Origin: Pseudomonas sp. F(2018)
GTDB lineage: Bacteria > Pseudomonadota > Gammaproteobacteria > Pseudomonadales > Pseudomonadaceae
DNA length: 64,000 bases
Reading direction: 5' to 3'
NCBI RefSeq assembly: GCF_005508865.1
Contig: NZ_SCOM01000003.1
Coordinates: 310,001-374,000 of the forward strand
Of the stretch, positions 9,553 through 18,180 are shown piece after piece (position 1 is the first letter of the stretch; every line of letters starts with the position of its first letter). Both the position numbers and the translations under genes were made by a program. The notes beneath the pieces are model-generated. The model made no database searches. It saw only the letters and a program-made list of their open reading frames with translations, and was not told the DNA's origin.

Positions 9553-10476
9553 ATGCGCCGCCTGACTCAAGCTCGCGTTCTGCTGCCCACCCTGGCATTG
9601 CTCGTTCTCGTGGCCCTGCTGGTGGTTGCCCAGCAATGGCGCCTGCTCGAACGTGGCTGGTTCGTGGTGCAAGAATGGCGCCATGCGGCCGAGTGGCGGG
9701 ACAAGTCGATCTGGCTGCCGGACTACCGCGCCACCGTGCAGGCGCTGCCGATCGAGGGACTGAGTGACGACGTGTCGGCGCTGACCTACGATCCTGACCG
9801 GCGCAGCCTGTTTACCGTGACCAACAAGAACGCCGAGATCATCGAGCTGTCGCTGGACGGCGAGATAGTGCGCCGCGTGCCCCTGGTCGGCTTCGGCGAT
9901 CCGGAGGCCATCGAGTACATCAGCCGCGACCTCTACGTGATCACCGACGAGCGCCAGCAGCGCCTGTTCCGCGTACACCTGGACGACGACACCGACTTCG
10001 TCGACGCCGCCGACTCCGAGCAGCTGTCCCTGGGCATCGGCCTCAACGGCAACAAGGGCTTCGAGGGCCTGGCCTACGACGCCGCCAACCACCGCCTGTT
10101 CGCCGCCAAGGAGCGCGACCCGGTGAGCATCTACGAGATCCACGGCTTCCCCCACACCAACCCGGACAAGCCGTTCGCCGTGCACGTGGTGGACGACCCC
10201 GAGCGCGACGCCCGGCTGTTCGTGCGCGATCTCTCCAGCCTCGACTACGACGCCCACACCGGGCACTTGCTGGCCCTGTCGGACGAGTCGCATCTGGTAC
10301 TGGAGATCAACTCCGATGGCCGGCCGATCAGCACGCTGTCACTGATCGGCGGCCAGAGCGGCCTGGAAAAGAGCGTGCCGCAGGCCGAGGGCGTGGCCAC
10401 GGACGACCGGGGCAGGCTGTACGTGGTCAGCGAGCCGAACCTGTTCTACGTGTTCGAGAAGCAGGCGGCGCAGTAG
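9553..10476 (+). CDS. SdiA-regulated domain protein (YjiK-like), copy 2
   Basis: This 307-residue paralogue of the 4-930 product has a membrane anchor or signal at residues 9-28 and the same propeller-like repeats: 'LTYDPDRRSLFTVTNKN', 'GNKGFEGLAYDAANHRLFAAKERDP', 'LSSLDYDAHTGHLLALSDESH', 'GGQSGLEKSVPQAEGVATD' and 'LYVVSEPNLFYVFEK'. The shared 'SEPNLFYVF' end shows the two arose by duplication. Acidic residues are abundant and it should lie in the periplasm. Function is unknown. The AraC regulator gene is divergent upstream. Confidence 0.82.
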   Translation: MRRLTQARVLLPTLALLVLVALLVVAQQWRLLERGWFVVQEWRHAAEWRDKSIWLPDYRATVQALPIEGLSDDVSALTYDPDRRSLFTVTNKNAEIIELSLDGEIVRRVPLVGFGDPEAIEYISRDLYVITDERQQRLFRVHLDDDTDFVDAADSEQLSLGIGLNGNKGFEGLAYDAANHRLFAAKERDPVSIYEIHGFPHTNPDKPFAVHVVDDPERDARLFVRDLSSLDYDAHTGHLLALSDESHLVLEINSDGRPISTLSLIGGQSGLEKSVPQAEGVATDDRGRLYVVSEPNLFYVFEKQAAQ

Positions 10477-10483
10477 CGGCACG

Positions 10484-10505
10484 AAAAGGGCGGAGTGACC
10501 CGCCC
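10484..10505 (-). terminator. rho-independent terminator of the YegP-like gene
   Basis: GGGCGG (10488-10493) and CCGCCC (10500-10505) form a GC stem with a six-base loop. On the minus strand it is followed by TTTT (AAAA at 10484-10487 on plus), placing it directly downstream of the 10514-10846 gene. Confidence 0.65.
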
Positions 10506-10513
10506 GGCTTCCC

Positions 10514-10846
10514 TCAGGCGTCGTCCTGCACACCCGCGCCCGGCGCGTTGCTCTTCACCGACTCGGTACCCGCCTTGGCGCTGGCCTCGCTGGCATACAG
10601 CTGGCTGGTGCCGATCACCTGGCCGTTGCTGGCCTTGAGCACGAAGTGATACTTGCCGCCGGCGGCCGCCTTGACCTCGAAGGCGTCTGCACGCTGGGCG
10701 TTCTTGCGTACCGACTCGATGCCGTCCAGGGCCGACTGCTTGGCCTTGTACTGCTCGCTGCCGAGAATGATCTCGCCGTTGCCGGCGTGCAGGTTGAAAT
10801 GGAACTGCTCGTTGCTGGCTTTCTTCAGGTGGAACTTGCTGGCCAT
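10514..10846 (-). CDS. YegP-family protein (two DUF1508 repeats)
   Basis: This 110-residue cytoplasmic protein is built from two tandem DUF1508 units: 'FHFNLHAGNGEIILGSEQYKAKQSALDGIESVRKNA' and 'YHFVLKASNGQVIGTSQLYASEASAKAGTESVKSNA'. Each unit is a small beta-beta-beta-alpha fold; the family's role is not established. A strong AAGGAGG precedes the ATG, suggesting high expression. It is monocistronic, with its own terminator. Confidence 0.88.
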   Translation of the reverse strand: MASKFHLKKASNEQFHFNLHAGNGEIILGSEQYKAKQSALDGIESVRKNAQRADAFEVKAAAGGKYHFVLKASNGQVIGTSQLYASEASAKAGTESVKSNAPGAGVQDDA

Positions 10847-10911
10847 GGCCGGACCTCCTTGGTGAAGTCAGCTAAGCGTAGCCGCAGATGCAAAGCGCAG
10901 CGGCACGCCCA

Positions 10912-11805
10912 TCAGGCCGGGTCGAGCTGGCTCTTCAGGCGGTCGCGGAAGGTCTGGATCAGCGGCTCGCGCGAGCGCCCGCGACGCAGGGCCAGACTGA
11001 ACGGCGCCTGGTAGCCGAAGGTGGTGGGCAGCAGCACCTTGAGCCGGCCCTGCTCCACCCAGGGCTGGGCGTAGTGCTCCGGTAGGTAGCCGATATAGGC
11101 GCCGGACAGCACCAGGATCAGCTGCGCCTCCATCGACTCCACCGTCGCCGCACTGTGCTTGAAGCCGTGGCGGGCCAGCTCGCTCTGGCTCCAGTAGCCG
11201 CGGCCAACCATGCGCTGCTGGGTGATCACCTCGGCGGGAATCTTGCGCTGCTCGAACAGCGGGTGGCGGTCGCTGCAGTACAACCAGTGCTGCTCGCGGT
11301 ACAGGGCCTGGTAGGTGAGGCCGTTCATCCGCGTGTAGAAGGCGCCGATGGCCAGGTCCAGACGATTCTCCAGCACCGCCAGCTGCAGCTCGGCCGGGCT
11401 CAGTACCGCCAGGTGCAGGTGCACGGCCGGGTGTTCCTGGCTGTAGGCGCCGATCACCTCGGCCAGCGGCAGGGCCGGGTCGCTCACCGTGGAGTCCAGC
11501 ACGCCGAGGTTGAGGGTGCCGCGCAGCTCGCCCTTGAGCGCCGCCGAATAGCGCTCGAAGCCCTCCAGCTCGGAGAGCAGGCGCAGGCACTCCTGGTGGA
11601 ACAGCTCGCCCTTGCTGGTCAGGCTGAAGCCGCCGCGGCCGCGATGGCACAGGCTCAGACCCAGCTGGGTCTCCAGCTGGCTCATGTAGGTGCTGATCGC
11701 CGAAGTCGACAGGTTGAGCTCCTGCTGGGCGGCGGCGAACCCCTGGCAGCGCACCACAGTGGCAAAGATGCGCAGCAGCTTGATATCGGGCAGGGCGAGG
11801 GTCAT
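10912..11805 (-). CDS. gbuR: LysR-type regulator, probable GbuR (guanidinobutyrate regulator)
   Basis: This 297-residue LysR protein has a winged helix-turn-helix at residues 1-65 ('IFATVVRCQGFAAAQQELNLSTSAISTYMSQLETQLGLSL') and a periplasmic-binding-like effector domain thereafter. It is divergent from the guanidinobutyrase gene, the arrangement of gbuR-gbuA in P. aeruginosa (PA1422-PA1421), where GbuR activates gbuA in response to 4-guanidinobutyrate. The 174-base gap holds an LTTR-like inverted repeat. The symbol rests on this context and the LysR family, not on a search. Confidence 0.72.
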   Translation of the reverse strand: MTLALPDIKLLRIFATVVRCQGFAAAQQELNLSTSAISTYMSQLETQLGLSLCHRGRGGFSLTSKGELFHQECLRLLSELEGFERYSAALKGELRGTLNLGVLDSTVSDPALPLAEVIGAYSQEHPAVHLHLAVLSPAELQLAVLENRLDLAIGAFYTRMNGLTYQALYREQHWLYCSDRHPLFEQRKIPAEVITQQRMVGRGYWSQSELARHGFKHSAATVESMEAQLILVLSGAYIGYLPEHYAQPWVEQGRLKVLLPTTFGYQAPFSLALRRGRSREPLIQTFRDRLKSQLDPA

Positions 11806-11844
11806 GGCGGTCTCCGGCGGACGTGTCCCAGGCTGCCATTAGTT

Positions 11845-11871
11845 TTGAAATTTCTGAACTAATTATTTCAA
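11845..11871. promoter_or_regulatory. candidate GbuR operator, TTGAAAT-N13-ATTTCAA
   Basis: A perfect inverted repeat (TTGAAAT at 11845-11851, ATTTCAA at 11865-11871) lies in the divergent gbuR-gbuA gap, 40 bases from the gbuR start. It contains the T-N11-A type symmetry expected of LysR regulators. Confidence 0.55.
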
Positions 11872-11877
11872 CGCAGC

Positions 11878-11909
11878 GATTCTTCCCGTTGCGATTCGGC
11901 AGAAGAATC
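11878..11909. promoter_or_regulatory. second inverted repeat in the gbuR-gbuA gap
   Basis: GATTCTTC (11878-11885) and GAAGAATC (11902-11909) are perfect 8-base arms separated by 16 bases. It could be an activation site or a leader structure for gbuA. Role is not determined. Confidence 0.4.
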
Positions 11910-11979
11910 CGCCTCACGCCTTGGCCATGGGGCTCGATCCCCGTGGCTCGATTACAAACACAACACCGTGAGGCCACCC

Positions 11980-12939
11980 GTGGATAAAGAACTCCACCAG
12001 CCCCTGGGCGGCAATGAAATGCCCCGCTTCGGCGGCATCGCCACCATGCTGCGCCTGCCGCATATCCAGGACCCCGCCGAGCTCGCCAAACTGGATGCCG
12101 CCTTCGTCGGGGTGCCGCTCGACATCGGCACCTCGCTGCGCTCCGGCACCCGCTTCGGCCCGCGCGAGATCCGCGCCGAATCGGTGATGATCCGCCCCTA
12201 CAACATGGCCACCGGCGCCGCGCCGTTCGACTCGCTGAACGTCGCCGATATCGGCGACGTGGCGATCAACACCTTCAACCTGCTCGACGCCGTGCGCATC
12301 ATCGAGGAGTCCTACGACCGCATCCTCGAGCACGGCATCCTGCCACTGACCCTGGGTGGCGACCACACCATCACCCTGCCGATCCTGCGCGCGATCAAGA
12401 AGAAGCACGGCAAGGTCGGCCTGGTGCACATCGACGCGCATGCCGATGTGAACGACCACATGTTCGGCGAGAAGATCGCCCACGGCACCACCTTCCGCCG
12501 CGCCGTGGAAGAGGACCTGCTCGACTGCCAGCGCGTGGTGCAGATCGGCCTGCGCGCCCAGGGCTACACCGCCGAGGACTTCAACTGGAGCCGCAAGCAG
12601 GGCTTCCGCGTGGTGCAGGCCGAGGAGTGCTGGCACAAGTCCCTCGCGCCGCTGATGGCCGAAGTGCGCGAGAAGGTCGGCGGCGGCCCGGTGTACCTGA
12701 GCTTCGACATCGACGGCATCGACCCGGCCTGGGCGCCCGGCACCGGTACCCCGGAAATCGGCGGCCTGACCACCATCCAGGCCATGGAGATCGTGCGCGG
12801 CTGTCAGGGCCTGGACATCGTCGGCTGCGACCTGGTCGAGGTATCCCCGCCCTACGACACCACCGGCAACACCTCGCTGCTGGGCGCCAACCTGCTGTAC
12901 GAGATGCTCTGCATCCTGCCGGGCGTGCAACATAAATGA
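11980..12939 (+). CDS. gbuA: guanidinobutyrase (agmatinase/arginase superfamily)
   Basis: This enzyme hydrolyses 4-guanidinobutyrate to GABA and urea using two Mn ions. Ureohydrolase metal motifs are visible: 'LTLGGDHTITLPILRAI', 'GLVHIDAHADVND' and 'SFDIDGIDPAWAPGTGTPEIGG'. The N-terminus 'DKELHQPLGGNEMPRFGGIATM' and 319-residue length match the P. aeruginosa enzyme as I recall it. GTG 11980 is chosen because GAGG lies six bases upstream; GTG 11968 is an in-frame alternative adding four residues. It is divergent from gbuR and overlaps the next gene by four bases (ATGA). The closely related guanidinopropionase (GpuA) and agmatinase cannot be excluded by motif alone. Confidence 0.82.
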   Translation: MDKELHQPLGGNEMPRFGGIATMLRLPHIQDPAELAKLDAAFVGVPLDIGTSLRSGTRFGPREIRAESVMIRPYNMATGAAPFDSLNVADIGDVAINTFNLLDAVRIIEESYDRILEHGILPLTLGGDHTITLPILRAIKKKHGKVGLVHIDAHADVNDHMFGEKIAHGTTFRRAVEEDLLDCQRVVQIGLRAQGYTAEDFNWSRKQGFRVVQAEECWHKSLAPLMAEVREKVGGGPVYLSFDIDGIDPAWAPGTGTPEIGGLTTIQAMEIVRGCQGLDIVGCDLVEVSPPYDTTGNTSLLGANLLYEMLCILPGVQHK

Positions 12940-13340
12940 TCGCCGCGCAACAGGTGCTCGAGGCCGCCCGCGCGCTGGTGGCGGCCTTCGCCGCCAACGA
13001 CACCGAGGCCTATTTCGCCGCCTTCAGCGAGGACGCCACCTTCGTCTTCCATGGCTACGGGCGGGTGCTGCCATCGCGCGCCGCCTACCGCGAGCTGTGG
13101 GACCAGTGGCAACGCGACGGCTTCCGCGTGCTGGCCTGCGAGTCGAGCAACCCGATGGTCAGCCTGCACGACGGGCTGGCGATCTTCATCCACGACGTGG
13201 CCACCCGTTTGCAGGTGGACGGCCGCGTGGTGGACAGCCAGGAAAGGGAGACCATCGTCTTCCAACAACAAGAACAGGGCCGCTGGCTGGCCTGTCACGA
13301 GCACTTATCGGCCATGCCGGAGCAGCTGCCGCCAATCTGA
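12936..13340 (+). CDS. NTF2/SnoaL-like domain protein in gbu operon
   Basis: This 134-residue protein has the cone-shaped NTF2-like pattern ('VAAFAANDTEAYFAAFSEDATFVFHGYGRVLPSRAAYRELWDQW', then strands ending 'RWLACHEHLSAMPEQL'). Such folds serve as small-molecule binding or isomerase-like domains. It overlaps gbuA by four bases and precedes the NCS1 permease, so it probably assists guanidinobutyrate or related nitrogen-compound use, but no activity can be assigned. Confidence 0.78.
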   Translation: MIAAQQVLEAARALVAAFAANDTEAYFAAFSEDATFVFHGYGRVLPSRAAYRELWDQWQRDGFRVLACESSNPMVSLHDGLAIFIHDVATRLQVDGRVVDSQERETIVFQQQEQGRWLACHEHLSAMPEQLPPI

Positions 13341-13362
13341 CAAGGCATCCCGGGAGACAGAA

Positions 13363-14886
13363 ATGCATAACAACAATAAGCAGCACGCCATCACCCAGAT
13401 AGAAGCCTTCGGGGTCGAGCAGATCCCCGCTGGCGAACGCACGGCCAGGCCGTTCGACCTGTTCCGCCTGATCTTCGGCGGCGCCAATACCTTCTCCACC
13501 GCCGTACTGGGCAGCTTCCCGGTGATCTTCGGTCTGTCGTTCCAGGCCGGCGCCTGGGCGATTCTGCTCGGCGTGCTGGTCGGTTCGCTGATCCTCGCGC
13601 CCATGGGCCTGTTCGGCGCGCTCAACGGCACCAACAACGCGGTGTCATCCGGCGCCCACTTCGGCGTGCACGGGCGCATCGTCGGCTCGTTCCTCTCGCT
13701 GCTCACCGCCATCGCCTTCTTCTCGCTGTCGGTGTGGAGCTCGGGCGATGCCCTGGTCGGCGGCGCCAAGCGCCTGGTCGGCCTGGAGGACAGCGACCTG
13801 AGCCTGGGCCTGGCCTACGGCCTGTTCGCCGTGCTGGTGCTGATCGTGTGCATCTACGGCTTCCGCTTCATGCTGTGGGTCAACAAGATCGCCGTGTGGG
13901 CCGCCAGCCTGCTGTTCCTGCTCGGCGCCGCGGCCTTCTTCGGCCCATTCGACGCCGCCTACGCCGGCAGCGTGCAGCTCGGCCAGACCGGTTTCTGGGC
14001 CGCCTTCATCGGCGCCGCCCTGCTGGCCATGAGCAACCCGGTATCGTTCGGCGCCTTCCTCGGCGACTGGTCGCGCTACATCCCGCGCGAGACCTCGCAG
14101 AAACGCATCATGCTGGCGGTGATCGGTGCCCAGGTCGGCACCCTGATCCCGTTCTTCTTCGGCCTGATCACCGCGACCATAGTCGCGGCCCGCGCACCGG
14201 ACTACATCGCCAGCTACAACTACGTCGGCGGCCTGCTGGCCGTGTCGCCCACCTGGTTCTTCCTGCCGGTGTGCCTGATCGCCGTGATCGGCGGCATGTC
14301 CACCGGCACCACCGCGCTGTATGGCACCGGGCTGGACATGTCCAGCGTGCTGCCGCGCCTGTTCAACCGGGTGCAGGCCACCCTGCTGATCGGCGTGCTG
14401 TCGATCGCCTTCATCTTCGTCGGCCGCTTCGCCTTCAACCTGGTGCAGAGCGTGTCCACCTTCGCCGTGCTGATCATCACCTGCACCAGCCCGTGGATGG
14501 TGATCATGATCATCGGCCTGCTGGTGCGCCGCGGCTTCTACCACGCCGATGACCTGCAGGTGTTCACCCGCGGCCAGCGCGGCGGCGCCTACTGGTTCCA
14601 CAACGGCTGGAACTGGCGCGGCATGGGCGCCTGGATCCCCAGCGCGGTGGTCGGCCTGTGCTTCGTCAACCTGCCGGGGCAGTTCGTCGGCCCACTCGGC
14701 GAGCTGGCCGGCGGCATCGACATCAGCCTGCCGGTGACCCTCGGCCTGGCCGCGGTGCTCTACCTGCTGCTGCTCCTGCTCTTCCCCGAGCCCGCCGCCG
14801 TCTATGGTCCCAAGGGGCCGCGCTGGGTCAAGGCGGGCAAGCCCCATCAGCAACCCATCACTCAGGGCGAACCTGAGGCTGCATAA
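13363..14886 (+). CDS. NCS1-family purine/cytosine-type permease
   Basis: This 507-residue inner-membrane transporter has about twelve hydrophobic segments and NCS1 hallmarks: 'DLFRLIFGGANTFSTAVLGSFPVIFGLSF', 'GALNGTNNAVSSGAHFGVHGRIVGSF', and 'MSNPVSFGAFLGDWSRYIPRE'. It probably imports a guanidino or purine-type compound for the linked gbuA. The start MHNNNKQHAITQIEAFGVEQIP is chosen with GGGAGA upstream; the frame continues upstream only as a shadow of the preceding gene. Codons 3-5 form AACAACAA, a perfect Hfq/Crc-type motif. Confidence 0.88.
   Translation: MHNNNKQHAITQIEAFGVEQIPAGERTARPFDLFRLIFGGANTFSTAVLGSFPVIFGLSFQAGAWAILLGVLVGSLILAPMGLFGALNGTNNAVSSGAHFGVHGRIVGSFLSLLTAIAFFSLSVWSSGDALVGGAKRLVGLEDSDLSLGLAYGLFAVLVLIVCIYGFRFMLWVNKIAVWAASLLFLLGAAAFFGPFDAAYAGSVQLGQTGFWAAFIGAALLAMSNPVSFGAFLGDWSRYIPRETSQKRIMLAVIGAQVGTLIPFFFGLITATIVAARAPDYIASYNYVGGLLAVSPTWFFLPVCLIAVIGGMSTGTTALYGTGLDMSSVLPRLFNRVQATLLIGVLSIAFIFVGRFAFNLVQSVSTFAVLIITCTSPWMVIMIIGLLVRRGFYHADDLQVFTRGQRGGAYWFHNGWNWRGMGAWIPSAVVGLCFVNLPGQFVGPLGELAGGIDISLPVTLGLAAVLYLLLLLLFPEPAAVYGPKGPRWVKAGKPHQQPITQGEPEAA
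13369..13376 (+). promoter_or_regulatory. CA motif (AACAACAA) at NCS1 permease start
   Basis: AACAACAA occurs six bases after the ATG of the permease gene. AAnAAnAA motifs at translation starts are bound by Hfq with Crc in Pseudomonas to block translation when preferred carbon sources are present. Confidence 0.5.
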
Positions 14887-14948
14887 CAAGAAAGGCTTTT
14901 CCCACGTACTGCCAATAAACGATGCATCTAGCCTGAACGGGAGTCACC

Positions 14949-15761
14949 ATGAACAAACGTCCGCTGCAACTGGCCAGCGCTGTGCTGGCCGCCACCCTGA
15001 GCACCGGCCTGCTGGCCGCCGGCAAGCCCTCCTTCGTCGAATCGGGAAGCTTCCAGGTCTGCTCCGACCCGACCTACCCACCGATGGAGTTCTTCGAGAA
15101 GACCGGCGACCGCGAGCCGAGCGGCTTCGATACCGACCTGATCCGCGCCCTGGCCAAGCACTGGGGCGTGCAGCCGCGCTTCATCGTCACCGAGTTCACC
15201 GGCCTGCTGCCGGGCCTCGACGCCACGCGTTGCGACGCGGTGATCAGCGGCGCCCTGGTGACTCCCGAGCGCACCCAGAAACTGCATGCGGTGCCCTACC
15301 TCGCCACCGCCACCATCGTCTTCGGCAGCGGCAAGAGCGACCTCAAGCTCAACACCCTGGAAGATCTCTCCGGCAAGGTCGTGGCCGTGCAATCCGGCAC
15401 CCAGTACGTGGCCATCATGGAGAAGCTCAACGCCGACCTGACGGCCGCCGGCAAGACTCCGGCCACCCTGCAGACCTATCCCAAGGGCAGCGACGTGGCC
15501 CAGCAGGTGCTCGTCGGCCGCGCTGCCGCCGGCCTGTCCCAGGACACCGAGCTGGCCTACCGCGAGCTGCAGACCCCGGGCCAGTTCAAGACCCTCTACA
15601 GCTTCCCCGAGAAGGACATTTTCGGTGCCTACATGCGCCCGGTCGATGCCGACAAGGCCGCCGTGCAGGCCGCCGTCGAGGCGCTCAAGGCCGACGGCAC
15701 GCTCAAGGCCATCGCCGAGAAGTGGAAGCTCGACCCGGCCAATCTGGACACCGCCCAGTAA
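14949..15761 (+). CDS. polar amino acid ABC transporter periplasmic binding protein
   Basis: This 270-residue family 3 solute-binding protein has a signal peptide ('QLASAVLAATLSTGLLAAG', cleavage about residue 24) and the conserved start 'FQVCSDPTYPPMEFFEKTGDREPSGFDTDLIRALAKHWG', followed by 'LLPGLDATRCDAVISG' and 'VVAVQSGTQYVAIM'. It heads a three-gene ABC set (binding protein, permease, ATPase) inside the gbu unit. The ligand could be arginine, 2-ketoarginine or another guanidino acid; this is inferred from context only. Confidence 0.88.
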   Translation: MNKRPLQLASAVLAATLSTGLLAAGKPSFVESGSFQVCSDPTYPPMEFFEKTGDREPSGFDTDLIRALAKHWGVQPRFIVTEFTGLLPGLDATRCDAVISGALVTPERTQKLHAVPYLATATIVFGSGKSDLKLNTLEDLSGKVVAVQSGTQYVAIMEKLNADLTAAGKTPATLQTYPKGSDVAQQVLVGRAAAGLSQDTELAYRELQTPGQFKTLYSFPEKDIFGAYMRPVDADKAAVQAAVEALKADGTLKAIAEKWKLDPANLDTAQ

Positions 15762-15857
15762 GGTCCCGGCCCGCCCGGCAACGGGCGGGCTGTGCTCCTC
15801 AACATCGCGTCCGCGCCAATGCAGCGGGCGCCCGCTTCCTTCACGCAGGACACGCAC

Positions 15858-16598
15858 ATGAACTTCGATGTCGCCGTCTTCTGGGATGCCCTGACCTCCT
15901 ACCACTTCTTCCGCGGCGCCTGCATCACCCTGTTGCTGGCCCTGCTGGCACACTCGGTGGGCATCCTCATCTCGATCCCCGCCGCCCTCGCCCTGGACGG
16001 CCCCAACAACCCGGCCCGCGCCACCCTGCGCGGCGTGCTCAGCGTGTTCCGCGGCGCGCCGACCCTGCTGCAGCTGCTGTTCGTGTGGAACGCCCTGCCG
16101 CAGTTCTTCCCGATCTTCCGCGAGGAGTGGTTCACCCCGTTCTTCGCCGCCTGGATCGCCCTGTCGATCAACGAGGCGGCCTACCAGGTGGAGATCAACC
16201 GCGCCGCACTGAAGGCCGTGGACCGTGGCCAGTACGCCGCCGGCCATGCGCTGGGCCTGTCGCGCTGGCAGATCTTCCGCCACGTGATCATGCCGCAGGC
16301 CGCGCGCATCGCCATTCCGCCGACCTCCAACGAATTCATCACCCTGCTCAAGATCACTTCGCTGGCCTCGGTGATCTCCCTGCAGGAGCTGATGGCGGTG
16401 ACCTCGCAGACGGTCTCCACCACCTTCCAGTTCTCCGAGTACTACGCCGTGGCCCTGGTCTACTACCTGGCCATGGTCTACAGCCTGACCTGGCTGCAGG
16501 GCGGCCTGGAACGCCGGCTGTCGTGGGATTCGGTGGCCGTCGCCGCCGCCCCGGTCGGCCTGGTGCAACGTACCCTGGCGCGCATGCGCCGCATCTGA
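15858..16598 (+). CDS. polar amino acid ABC transporter permease (HisM/GlnP type)
   Basis: This 246-residue permease begins at [21 protein letters not shown]; the longer frame from 15792 runs through the intergenic gap. It has the HEQRO-family N-terminal '[25 protein letters not shown]', the '[20 protein letters not shown]' motif and the EAA loop '[34 protein letters not shown]'. Only one permease gene is present, so it probably acts as a homodimer. Confidence 0.88.
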   Translation: MNFDVAVFWDALTSYHFFRGACITLLLALLAHSVGILISIPAALALDGPNNPARATLRGVLSVFRGAPTLLQLLFVWNALPQFFPIFREEWFTPFFAAWIALSINEAAYQVEINRAALKAVDRGQYAAGHALGLSRWQIFRHVIMPQAARIAIPPTSNEFITLLKITSLASVISLQELMAVTSQTVSTTFQFSEYYAVALVYYLAMVYSLTWLQGGLERRLSWDSVAVAAAPVGLVQRTLARMRRI

Positions 16599-16608
16599 GG
16601 AGAGCCTC

Positions 16609-17339
<731 letters not shown>

Positions 17340-17340
<1 letters not shown>

Positions 17341-18071
17341 TGGAGCGCCCGATGGACAAACAAGAAGCCCTGCTGCGCCGCGACCTGGCCGCGGCCTACC
17401 GGCTGGCCGCGCGCTTCGGCTGGGACGACACCCTCTACACCCACTTCTCGGTGCGCCTGCCGGGCGTGGCGCCACGCTTCCTGATCAACCCCTTCGGCCT
17501 GCTGTTCGAGGAGATCCGCGCCAGTGACCTGATCGTGGTCGACATGGACGGCCGCGTGCTGGACGGCGGGGCCGACTACAACGTGGCCGGCTTTACCATC
17601 CACAGCGCCATGCACATGGCCCGCGCCGACGCCCACTGCGTGATCCACACCCACACTATGGCGGGCATGGCGGTGGCCGCGGCGGACAGCGGGCTGCTGC
17701 AGCTCAACCAGATCAGCGCCGAGTTCCACCGGCGCGTCGGCTACCACGACTACGAGGGCATCGCCCTCGACCTGGGCGAGCGCGAGCGCCTGGTGGCCTC
17801 GCTGGGCGACAACATCGCGCTGATCTTGCGTCACCACGGCCTGCTCAGCGTCGGCGCCAGCGTGGCGGATGCCTTCTACGTGATGTACTACCTGAACAAG
17901 GCCTGCGACATCCAGCTGGCCGCCGCGCCGCTGGCCGGCGTGCGCGAGATGTCCGAGGCGCTCAGCCAGCACGCCTGCGAGCAGTTCCAGGGCAGCGAGT
18001 GGCAGCGCCCGCTGCTGTGGCAGGCCTGGCTGCGCAAGCTGGACCGTGAGTGTCCCGATTACCGCAACTGA
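17340..18071 (+). CDS. class II aldolase/adducin family protein
   Basis: This 243-residue zinc-dependent class II aldolase has the metal site 'HCVIHTHTMAGMAV' (HxH) and a later 'LRHHGLLSVGASVADAFYVMYYLNKACDIQ'. Related proteins cleave or decarboxylate phospho-sugars, or act on keto acids. No sugar pathway is nearby: it is sandwiched between a guanidino-acid transporter and a 2-ketoarginine-type decarboxylase, so the substrate may be unusual. A second ATG at 17352 is possible. Confidence 0.82.
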
Positions 18072-18118
18072 GCATGCGAATGCCGGCCCATCCCCCACAC
18101 TCGATGTGGCCGGCCCTG

Positions 18119-18154
18119 GCGACTCCAGCCGTCCCGACTGGAGTCGCATTTTTA
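18119..18154 (+). terminator. rho-independent terminator after the aldolase gene
   Basis: GCGACTCCAG (18119-18128) pairs perfectly with CTGGAGTCGC (18138-18147) across a nine-base loop, followed by ATTTTTA. It lies 48 bases after the aldolase stop and just before the decarboxylase gene, so the latter may have partly separate transcription. Confidence 0.7.
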
Positions 18155-18180
18155 TCCCGCGTCATCGGAAGGAACAGACC

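Noticed and set aside
11980..12939. Alternative call as agmatinase (speB) or guanidinopropionase (gpuA)
   Set aside because: N-terminus, LysR neighbour and NTF2/NCS1 followers match the gbu locus as recalled; agmatine here is handled by AguA/AguB. Not excluded biochemically.
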